Position numbers and translations under genes: made by a program
DNA from: Prochlorothrix hollandica PCC 9006 = CALU 1027
Lineage (GTDB): Bacteria > Cyanobacteriota > Cyanobacteriia > Prochlorotrichales > Prochlorotrichaceae
Assembly (NCBI RefSeq): GCF_000332315.1
Contig: NZ_KB235941.1
Span: 548,359-612,358 of the forward strand
Direction: 5' to 3'
DNA: 64,000 bases
The notes under the pieces: generated by a model
Seen by the model: the letters and a program-made list of their open reading frames with translations, nothing else
Databases searched by the model: none
Told to the model about the DNA's origin: nothing
In this document: positions 56,288-64,000 of the stretch, in pieces
How positions within the stretch are numbered: position 1 is the first letter of the stretch
Layout of the letters: each line of letters opens with the position of its first letter

Positions 56288-57379
56288 ATGGCCACCCCTT
56301 CATCCACCCGCCTCGTTGCCGTTGAATCGGCGGCCCTAGAATTACAAAACTGGTTTACCAGTCTTGAACCAGCCCCCAGTGCTTTAAGCCCCAGTGTTTT
56401 AAGCCCCAGTGACCCTGCCCCAGGGGTTTCTGCACCCGCGCCCAACGCCGCCAACCCATCCGCCGCCGCAACCGTATCCCCGCGCCCGGTTGCCTTGGGA
56501 ACCCTGACCTCTGTCGCCCCCGGCTCGCCTCCAGTGGTCATTGCGCCCTCTGCCGTTGCCTCCCCGCCGCTGCCCCGGATCTCTCCCCTAGGCCGTGTTT
56601 GGGGCTGGTTGGCTCCGGTGTGGCCCGTGGGTTTGACCCTGGGCTGTGGGCTGGCATCCCTGGCGGGGGGCATGGCCTGGGCTGAATACCGCCCCCTAGG
56701 AACGATCCCCGCTGCCACCCAGGTTCCCGTGCTGGAGCAGGGGTTTAGGGCCGTGTCGGCGGGCTGGAATGCCCTAAAGGGGGGTTCTCTTGAGGGAATC
56801 GATCGCAATCCCGATCGCACCGGAACCCTAGCCGCCAACCTCGACGAGACCGATCGCCAGCAACTGCAACAGGATTTGGCCCAATTGCAACAGGAAGCCC
56901 ACCAGCTTTTAGATGAAGTGGTGGCCCTAGAACAACGTCTGGGGGTGGAACCCAGGGGCGGATCCCTAGATCTACGGCTGGAGTCCCTGCAACAGATCCT
57001 CAACCCCGATCTGGATCGCGATCGCAGCACCGCGACCCTGCGGGTCACCTTGCCCAGCGATGCCCTGTTTGGGGATGGGCAAGCCCAACTGCGGCCCGAA
57101 GCCTACCGGCTCCTGAGTACGGTGATTAGCGATTTACGCCGCTACCCAGTAGCCCAGGTTACGATCGCCACCCACACCGACGACATTGGTGATGAGGCTG
57201 CTAACCGCTCCCTGTCGTTCCGCCAAAGCCGCAGCCTGTCCCAATACCTGGAAGATCGCCTAGGCAGCAGCTACCACTGGAATCCCCTGGGTTATGGGGA
57301 AGCTCAAGCCTTGGTGGACAACAGCACCAACAGCAATCGCCAACGCAACCGCCGCATTGAAATCGAGATTAAACCATAA
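56288..57379 (+). CDS. OmpA-family peptidoglycan-associated protein
   Basis: The protein has 363 aa. The first 95 residues are Ala/Pro/Ser-rich and contain a short tandem repeat (LSPSVLSPSD). One membrane segment (VWPVGLTLGCGLASLAGGMA, about residue 120) precedes a coiled-coil stretch (DRQQLQQDLAQLQQEAHQLL). The C-terminal OmpA-like domain is clear: VTLPSDALFGDGQAQLRPEA, ATHTDDIGDEAANRSLSFRQ, and NSNRQRNRRIEIEI, which bind peptidoglycan in this family. It probably anchors an inner-membrane complex to the wall. No beta-barrel is present. Start 56288 follows GGGGACAATAGACAACA. Confidence 0.88.
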   Translation: MATPSSTRLVAVESAALELQNWFTSLEPAPSALSPSVLSPSDPAPGVSAPAPNAANPSAAATVSPRPVALGTLTSVAPGSPPVVIAPSAVASPPLPRISPLGRVWGWLAPVWPVGLTLGCGLASLAGGMAWAEYRPLGTIPAATQVPVLEQGFRAVSAGWNALKGGSLEGIDRNPDRTGTLAANLDETDRQQLQQDLAQLQQEAHQLLDEVVALEQRLGVEPRGGSLDLRLESLQQILNPDLDRDRSTATLRVTLPSDALFGDGQAQLRPEAYRLLSTVISDLRRYPVAQVTIATHTDDIGDEAANRSLSFRQSRSLSQYLEDRLGSSYHWNPLGYGEAQALVDNSTNSNRQRNRRIEIEIKP

Positions 57380-57406
57380 GGGAGAGTTTCACTCATATTG
57401 AGGAGT

Positions 57407-57599
57407 GTCGAGTACAACTCGACGATCCCAGCCCTGGGAGAGCCGCCTTGTAGTCGGCTTCAGGAGTGTCGAGTACAACTCGACGATCCCAGCCCCCGAT
57501 CCCAGCCCCCTGGGGGAGCCGCCTTGTAGTCGGCTTGAGGAGTGTCGAGTACAACTCGACGATCCCAGCCCCCTGGGAGAGCCGACTTGTAGTCGGCTT
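57407..57599. repeat. Paired-hairpin repeat, locus 4 (three units)
   Basis: Three tandem units of the hairpins GTCGAGTACAACTCGAC and AGCCGxCTTGTAGTCGGCT, separated by GATCCCAGCCC(CC)TGGG. In two units the second stem is weakened (GCCGCC opposite AGTCGGC); the last unit is perfect. The array lies between the OmpA-like gene and hpnH. Confidence 0.92.
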
Positions 57600-57754
57600 C
57601 AGGCGGTCGTCAGGAGGGGGTGACCTGTTTTTTTGGAGAAGTCCATTAGAATAAGGACAGGAATTGTAGAGAATATTTACAATTAATCTTGCTGCCTTGG
57701 TTGCAGACGCGATCGCGATCGGTTCAATTGTGTTTTATTGGTGTGAGGAGTCCT

Positions 57755-58777
57755 ATGGCAATTCATTGGTTGCAAGCATTTGAAGTGGGCAAGTACCTGG
57801 TTTCCCAACGGTTATCCGGGCGCAAGCGCTTTCCCCTCGTTCTGATGCTAGAACCGCTGTTCCGCTGCAACTTGGCCTGTCCCGGTTGTGGCAAAATCCA
57901 GCACCCGACGGAAATCCTGAAGCAAAACCTCAGCCCTGAGGAGTGCTTTAAGGCTGCTGAAGAATGTGGCGCTCCGGTGGTTTCCATCCCTGGGGGTGAA
58001 CCCCTTCTCCATCCCCAAATTGATGAAATCGTCACAGGCTTAGTGGCCCGCAAGAAATTTGTCTACCTGTGCAGCAACGCCATTCTCTTGGAAAAGAGCC
58101 TGCACAAATTCAAGCCTTCCCCCTACCTCACCCTCAGCATCCACTTGGATGGTTTAGGGGAAAAGCATGATGAATGCGTCGATCGCAAGGGTGTGTTTGA
58201 CACCGCCGTTAAAGCCATCAAAGCAGCCAAGGCCCAGGGGTTCCGGGTTACCACCAATACCACGGTGTTCGAGGGTACGGATCCCAAGGAAATGCAGGAC
58301 TTCTTTGACTTCTCCACCAATGAGCTGAAGGTGGACGGCATGATGGTGTCCCCTGGCTATAGCTATGAGTGGGCACCGGACCAAGACCATTTCCTCAAGC
58401 GGGAACAAACCAGCGCCCTCTTCCGGGCGATTTTGGCTCCCTACCGCAACGGTAGCAAGAAGTGGAACTTCAACCACAGCCCCCTGTTCATGGACTTCCT
58501 CATGGGCCAGAAGGATTACGAGTGTACGCCCTGGGGCAGCCCCAGCTATAACGTTCTCGGGTGGCAGAAGCCCTGTTATCTGCTCAATGAGGGCCATTAC
58601 AAGTCCTTCCAGGAACTGCTGGATCAGACGGATTGGGATCAGTATGGCCGCAAGAGTGGCAAGCCCCAATGCCAAGATTGCATGGTTCACTGTGGTTTTG
58701 AACCGACGGCGGCGATGGATTCCATGGAACCGGGCAACATCGGTCGATCGGTGGGTTCTCTGATCGGTATGTCTTAG
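57755..58777 (+). CDS. hpnH: Adenosylhopane synthase, radical SAM protein HpnH
   Basis: The 340-aa radical SAM enzyme adds the 5'-deoxyadenosyl group to diploptene in hopanoid side-chain synthesis. The cluster-binding motif [10 protein letters not shown] is at residues about 34-43; SAM-binding [10 protein letters not shown] and the C-terminal Cys pair [10 protein letters not shown] are present. [20 protein letters not shown] is the family N-terminus and fixes the start at 57755, four bases after GAGGAG (57745-57750). The frame is open from 57689 but that part is noncoding. Squalene-hopene cyclase is not in the window. Confidence 0.95.
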   Translation: MAIHWLQAFEVGKYLVSQRLSGRKRFPLVLMLEPLFRCNLACPGCGKIQHPTEILKQNLSPEECFKAAEECGAPVVSIPGGEPLLHPQIDEIVTGLVARKKFVYLCSNAILLEKSLHKFKPSPYLTLSIHLDGLGEKHDECVDRKGVFDTAVKAIKAAKAQGFRVTTNTTVFEGTDPKEMQDFFDFSTNELKVDGMMVSPGYSYEWAPDQDHFLKREQTSALFRAILAPYRNGSKKWNFNHSPLFMDFLMGQKDYECTPWGSPSYNVLGWQKPCYLLNEGHYKSFQELLDQTDWDQYGRKSGKPQCQDCMVHCGFEPTAAMDSMEPGNIGRSVGSLIGMS

Positions 58778-58902
58778 GGCCACGGCAGTCGGGCGCGTAG
58801 CTTACGGCTATGCGCCCCAAGTCAAATCCACCCCTAGCCCCGACCCGGTGGGGAACAAGATCCCATGGATACACCCTAGGCGATCTTCAGCGGGATGGGG
58901 TT

Positions 58903-59247
58903 TTAGCTTTGGGCCGATCGCCCCAGAAACATTGTAAAAATGCCCGCCAACACTAACCCCACCCCCATCCAACTGGTGAAGGATATTTTTTCCTTGAAAA
59001 TCAACAGTCCAGCGGTGACGGTGGCGATCGTCGTAATCCCAATAATGATGGGATAGACCAGGGATAGGTTTAATCGCCCCAGCAAGCCAATGTAAACAAT
59101 GGAACTGACACCATAGGTAAATAGCCCTCCGATGACATAGGGATTGATGGGGCTTTGATCGGCCCCGAATTTCAACAGAACCTGGGCGGATGTGTTGAGG
59201 ACAGCACTAAACAGAATGAGAACCAGGGTCACAACAGTTTGCAGCAT
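58903..59247 (-). CDS. Small four-helix transporter of the EamA/SMR type
   Basis: The 114-aa protein has four membrane helices: VVTLVLILFSAVLNTSAQVL, VIGGLFTYGVSSIVYIGLLG, LVYPIIIGITTIATVTAGLL and WMGVGLVLAGIFTMFLG. LKFGADQS after helix 1 and SLVYPIIIGI resemble EmrE-like drug exporters and ArnE/ArnF undecaprenyl-linked sugar flippases. The Glu of EmrE helix 1 is not present, so the ArnE/F-like or EamA assignment fits better. It is convergent with hpnH, about 125 bp apart. The substrate is unknown. Confidence 0.82.
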   Translation of the reverse strand: MLQTVVTLVLILFSAVLNTSAQVLLKFGADQSPINPYVIGGLFTYGVSSIVYIGLLGRLNLSLVYPIIIGITTIATVTAGLLIFKEKISFTSWMGVGLVLAGIFTMFLGRSAQS

Positions 59248-59640
59248 CGATCGGGGTCACAGAACAGAATAAACAATCACCACAGGTTAGAGTACGGGAA
59301 TGAGGGGACCGAGGCATATAGCCATCCTCAATCCTGAACGAACTTCTTATTCCCCTCTCCCCCCTGAGAAGCAGAGCTAGGGGTGAGGGTCTGTCATCCG
59401 GGCGGGTGTGATGTCACCCTCACTAAATCTTTAAGATCTTCTTCCAAAGGATTCCCCAGCGATCGGGCTACCCTGTGGATTAACAGGAGAAATTATTCCC
59501 CCGTACTCTGGTGGGCGGGGTTAGTGTCCATTGCCTAAAAGTAGTAAAAAAACCTGTCATGCTACGGGCAATCGGCTGAACTCTTGTCTAGGAATCTTAA
59601 CATCAGCCTACGGAGAATGCAGTAATACCCACGCAAATTT
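59248..59640. other. Intergenic region upstream of gnd
   Basis: Contains a C/T-rich dispersed tract (about 59345-59395, CCCCTCTCCCCCCTGAGAAG) and no recognisable gene. No convincing promoter or ribosome-binding site for gnd was identified. Confidence 0.4.
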
Positions 59641-61053
<1,413 letters not shown>

Positions 61054-61250
61054 TCCGGTCACTCCATACCCTAAGGTGGGCAACCTAAGGCGGCGGTTGG
61101 GGTGGCGATCGGGTCTCCCGGTGGCGATCGGGTCCCCAGTCCCATCAGCTTAACGGCGGTATGTTGCCAACCCGTTAGCAGCCATGCACCGTCCCATCCC
61201 TGCCCCTTTTAGCCCTTTAATTAGCCCTTCAATAGGTTGCCAGCCCATAA

Positions 61251-61275
61251 CCTCTGCTCTAGGCAGGGGTTTTTT
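61251..61275 (+). terminator. Intrinsic terminator
   Basis: Stem CCTCTGC / GCAGGGG (one G-T pair) with loop TCTAG, then TTTTTTA. It is about 200 bp after the gnd stop, in the plus-strand direction. The 61054-61391 region otherwise holds only short direct repeats (GGTGGCGATCGGGT; CTGGCTGTTTCGCTGCT). Confidence 0.7.
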
Positions 61276-61391
61276 ATTTTGTACGTTTTTTATTTTGTAC
61301 AGAGTAGCCCTGGGGCGCAGACTTGAGGGTGAGCGTCTGGCCGCTGCTCTGGCTGTTTCGCTGCTCTGGCTGTTTCGCTGCTCTGGCTGTG

Positions 61392-61940
61392 TCAAGGGTC
61401 AACCAACGACTTCACCATGGGGAACCGTTCCAAGGTTATCCCCTGGAGGGTCACCTCCTCCCGCGCTACCACCTGGAAACCGTGGTGTTGGAAAAAGGGG
61501 CGGGCCAGATGGCTGGACTCCGTGCGCAGGTGACAGACCCCTCGGCTCCGGGCGATCGCCTCCAACTCTCGATAAAGAGCCGTACCGTAACCCTGGCGCA
61601 CATAGGGCGGGGCCGTGTAGAGACAGGCGATGCGATCCCAAGGATCCAGTTGACCAAAAGCGGCGATCGGGCCAGCGATCGCACCAGCGATCGCACCCGA
61701 AACCGCACCCTCCCCAGCATCAGCCTCAGGCCGAGCCACCAACCCCTCAGGCCGAGCCACCAAGGTGATCCCCCGCAATAACCCTTGGGGATTGTCCAGC
61801 AACCGTTGACCGCTGACCGTTGCCCACGCAGTCACCTGGGAAGCCGTATAGGCTGTCGGTCCCAGACTCAACACCGCCGTTTGCAGCACCTGAACCAGGG
61901 CTAGGCGATCGCTAGGGTGATAGGGATCTAGTCTAATCAT
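61392..61940 (-). CDS. GNAT-family N-acetyltransferase
   Basis: The 182-aa protein begins MIRLDPYHPSDRLALVQVLQ. The acetyl-CoA-binding motif A is LYTAPPYVRQGYGTALYRELE, with the RQGYGT loop, and the end HLARPFFQHHGFQVVAREEV is motif B. A short internal repeat (AIAGAIAGPIA) is encoded by HIP1-rich DNA. The substrate cannot be told; the family acetylates small molecules or protein N-termini. The frame continues upstream to 62234, but that part is translated tandem repeat and the family N-terminus is at 61940. Confidence 0.88.
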   Translation of the reverse strand: MIRLDPYHPSDRLALVQVLQTAVLSLGPTAYTASQVTAWATVSGQRLLDNPQGLLRGITLVARPEGLVARPEADAGEGAVSGAIAGAIAGPIAAFGQLDPWDRIACLYTAPPYVRQGYGTALYRELEAIARSRGVCHLRTESSHLARPFFQHHGFQVVAREEVTLQGITLERFPMVKSLVDP

Positions 61941-61950
61941 GGGAACGTTG

Positions 61951-62317
61951 GCAAAGATTACAGCAAAGATCACAGCAAAGATCACAGAGGAATCCTGCCC
62001 AAAGGTTTTGGTGCAGAAAGATAGAATGGAGCCAGACTTTCCTAATCTTAGTCTTCCTAGGGGTAGCCTGATGGTGTGCCCGAGTAGCCCCGCCGCCCTG
62101 TTACCAATCGCCCCGTTACCAATCGCCCCGTTACCAATCGCCCCGTTACCAATCGCCCCGTTACCAGCCGACCCCAGGAACCAGCCGACCCCAGGAACCA
62201 GCCGACCCCAGGAACCAGTCAGACTGGTAGACAATGGGAAGGCCGTCCTATCCTAAAACCCATCGGCTCACTTCCATGGCACATTAGGGCACATTAGGGC
62301 ACATTAGGGCACATTAG
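61951..62317. repeat. Cluster of four different short tandem repeats
   Basis: Between two divergent genes: GCAAAGATTACA (12 bp, three copies, 61951-61986), TTACCAATCGCCCCG (15 bp, four copies, 62101-62160), CCAGCCGACCCCAGGAA (17 bp, three copies, 62164-62214) and ACATTAGGGC (10 bp, nearly four copies, 62281-62317). No gene is seen in this 450-bp spacer. Confidence 0.92.
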
Positions 62318-62392
62318 CCTCTGCCCCAGATCTAAACTAATAGGTTTGCATCTTCAGTTTTTGTATTACACCCTAGATTTAGACCTTTGGGT

Positions 62393-63919
62393 ATGAACCC
62401 TATGCCTCAGCCCCCTGTTTCCCGATCCAGTTCTCCTGCGGGCGATCGCGGATCCGTTCATGGCGGACCCCATTCCCCAGAAATGCCCATGAATCGGCAG
62501 ACATTTCCCATCAATCTTGATCAACTGGTGACTCAGCAGCGGGTTGTGGCCATCCTGGAGGATATGGGGGAAATGCTCCATAGCCCAATTTGGATTATGG
62601 ACAGCCACGATCGCTGTATTTTTGGTGGTCTCCCCCCGGCCACAGCCCACCGCGTCCCCATTCACCTAGAAGACAAGACCCTGGGCTGGGTCTTGGCCCA
62701 GGTGCCTCCCATCGCCCTGGGTCATACCCTGAGTCTGCTGGCGGAACGGGAAGCCGAACGCCAAGCCCTGGCCTATGAAGTGCTGGATATTTACCGGGAA
62801 ATTAACCTGCTCTATAAGGTGTCTGCCACCCTTGCCAGTCACCTGGAACCCACGGAAATCGCTGAACTGGCCATCGAAGAAGCCCTACACATTATTCGGG
62901 GCAATAGTGCATCGGTGATGCTCCTCAATGAGGAGGCGGGTAAGTTGGCCATCATTGCAGGCTGTGGCACTGCTTCCCATTTGATTGGCAAGCCTATTTT
63001 TGATACCAAAGATGGCATTGCAGGCAATATTTTCAGTTCTGGCCAAGGGGAAATTATTAATGATGTCATGGCCGATCGCCGCTTTGTAGCCGGGAAAAAT
63101 CCCGTCAGTTCCATTATTTGCGCCCCCCTCTGCACCAAGGACTCCGTGCTAGGGGTGATCAACATCAGTAGCGAAGATCCCGCCTATTACAAAGCCAAGG
63201 ATCTCAAACTGTTGACAGCCCTGGGAACCCAGGTGGCCTCCGCCATTGAAAATGCCCAGTTACACCAAAACAAGCTGAAGCAGGAGCGCATCAGGAGCCA
63301 ACTACGCCGTTATATCCCCGCCCAATTGGCCAATGCCATTGTTGATTCCAATGAGTCCATTTCCCTGGCTCCAGCCCATAAGAAAATTACAATTTTGTTC
63401 TCGGATATCCGTAATTTCACTAGCCAGTGCGAGATCCTAGGTCCGGAGGAAATTGTGGGCTACCTCAATGAGTATTTCACCGCCATGGTGGATGTGATTT
63501 TCCAAAACCAGGGCACCGTCAATAAGTTTGTGGGGGATATGATTGTGGCCATGTTTGGGGCACCGACGGAGTTACCCAACAATGAGGAAAATGCTGTGAA
63601 GGCGGCGATCGAAATGCAGCGCTGTTTGCGGGACTTCCCCAACCCCTGGATCCGGGAAAACTTTATTACGGGTATTGGCATTACCTCCGGCTCTGTGGTG
63701 GTGGGCAACATTGGCTCCCCCCACCATTTGGACTATACGGCCATCGGCGATGAGGTCAACCTAGCATCCCGTCTCCAGTCGATCGCCAAGGGGGGCCAGG
63801 TGTTGGTCAGCAGTAACATTTATGCGGCCACCAGGCATATCCACACCTACCGCAATTTTGGCAATCTCCATGTCAAGGGTAAGCAGGAATCGGTGGAAGT
63901 ATTTCAGGCGCTGTATTAG
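62393..63919 (+). CDS. GAF-domain class III adenylate cyclase
   Basis: The protein has 508 aa. After about 130 residues with an unrecognised N-terminal region comes a GAF domain (residues about 160-305: ASHLEPTEIAELAIEEALHI, GKLAIIAGCG, SIICAPLCTKDSVLGVINIS). The catalytic domain (about 325-500) has metal-binding Asp residues in TILFSDIRNFTSQCE and FVGDMIVAMFGA, the base-recognising lysine in TVNKFVGD, and LDYTAIGDEVNLASRL with the transition-state Asn and Arg. It should make cAMP under control of a small ligand or chromophore of the GAF domain. The start at ATG 62393 (MNPMPQPPVS) was preferred to a TTG at 62387. A GC-rich dyad (GGGTGCC / GGCACCC, 63920-63955) follows. Confidence 0.93.
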   Translation: MNPMPQPPVSRSSSPAGDRGSVHGGPHSPEMPMNRQTFPINLDQLVTQQRVVAILEDMGEMLHSPIWIMDSHDRCIFGGLPPATAHRVPIHLEDKTLGWVLAQVPPIALGHTLSLLAEREAERQALAYEVLDIYREINLLYKVSATLASHLEPTEIAELAIEEALHIIRGNSASVMLLNEEAGKLAIIAGCGTASHLIGKPIFDTKDGIAGNIFSSGQGEIINDVMADRRFVAGKNPVSSIICAPLCTKDSVLGVINISSEDPAYYKAKDLKLLTALGTQVASAIENAQLHQNKLKQERIRSQLRRYIPAQLANAIVDSNESISLAPAHKKITILFSDIRNFTSQCEILGPEEIVGYLNEYFTAMVDVIFQNQGTVNKFVGDMIVAMFGAPTELPNNEENAVKAAIEMQRCLRDFPNPWIRENFITGIGITSGSVVVGNIGSPHHLDYTAIGDEVNLASRLQSIAKGGQVLVSSNIYAATRHIHTYRNFGNLHVKGKQESVEVFQALY

Positions 63920-64000
63920 GGTGCCGCTGTGGCTGTCCTCACCCTTGGGCACCCTGGTCTGACCCTGGTTACTGCACGCAAGCTGATGGGAAGGGAACAG

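Noticed and set aside
46797-57379. A TpsB/FhaC-type transporter next to the adhesin
   Set aside because: The neighbours are an NTF2-like membrane protein and an OmpA-type protein; neither has POTRA or beta-barrel features.
61940-62234. 98-residue N-terminal extension of the GNAT gene
   Set aside because: It is read from tandem repeats (NGAIG units), and the GNAT fold begins at 61940.

Overview
The window looks like a chromosomal piece of a cyanobacterium. The octamer GCGATCGC (HIP1) and its GATCG core occur throughout, inside and between genes, and several genes are typical of the phylum: a CrtH-type carotene isomerase, HoxW-type hydrogenase protease, ACT-fused malic enzyme, HpnH hopanoid enzyme and a giant Ser/Thr kinase-histidine kinase hybrid. 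Housekeeping genes are GC-rich. Two stretches are clearly more AT-rich and probably acquired: about 680-4150 and about 12440-13355. A Prochlorothrix-like filamentous cyanobacterium would fit, but I cannot prove the genus.

Layout. 1-621 is the 5' part of an IS66-type insertion sequence running off the left edge. 681-4144 (minus) is a four-gene operon: protein kinase, von Willebrand A protein, PP2C phosphatase and an unrecognised 129-aa protein, resembling the TerY-P triad. 5046-9044 carries an alpha/beta hydrolase, pyrC, a hydrogenase maturation protease and rpsD. 9100-13355 is a degraded stretch of miniature elements, a CHAT protease, a broken ABC substrate-binding protein and a small gene split by a miniature element. 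13756-26980 has bioD, the 2129-aa hybrid kinase, bioC with a nuclease-like gene and a BioH-like esterase, a CAP lipoprotein, rsmB and a TerB-like gene. 27547-35728 has an SGNH hydrolase, moeA, a peptidoglycan-binding/HEAT protein, a PRC-barrel protein and malic enzyme. 36117-41404 is a plus-strand cluster of conflict-type genes: an unknown protein, AAA-like ATPase, PD-(D/E)XK nuclease-like protein, DUF433/DUF5615 toxin-antitoxin pair and AAA-WD40 protein. 41424-45613 (minus) has an S9 peptidase and crtH. 46797-55625 is a 2942-aa two-partner-secretion adhesin. The right end has an OmpA-like protein, hpnH, a small transporter, gnd, a GNAT acetyltransferase and a GAF-adenylate cyclase.

The most striking feature is the amount of non-autonomous repetitive DNA. 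A 103-bp element flanked by TA is present in four full and two altered copies. One copy ends on the A of the pyrC start codon, one splits a small gene whose frame is restored by precise excision, and one supplies a new stop codon to another small ORF. There is a 290-bp element with IS66-like ends and a perfect 8-bp target duplication, an IS605-like miniature element immediately upstream of rpsD, arrays of paired hairpins at four loci, and many 10-17-bp tandem repeats clustered at gene starts and in leaders. No tRNA, rRNA or CRISPR array was recognised.
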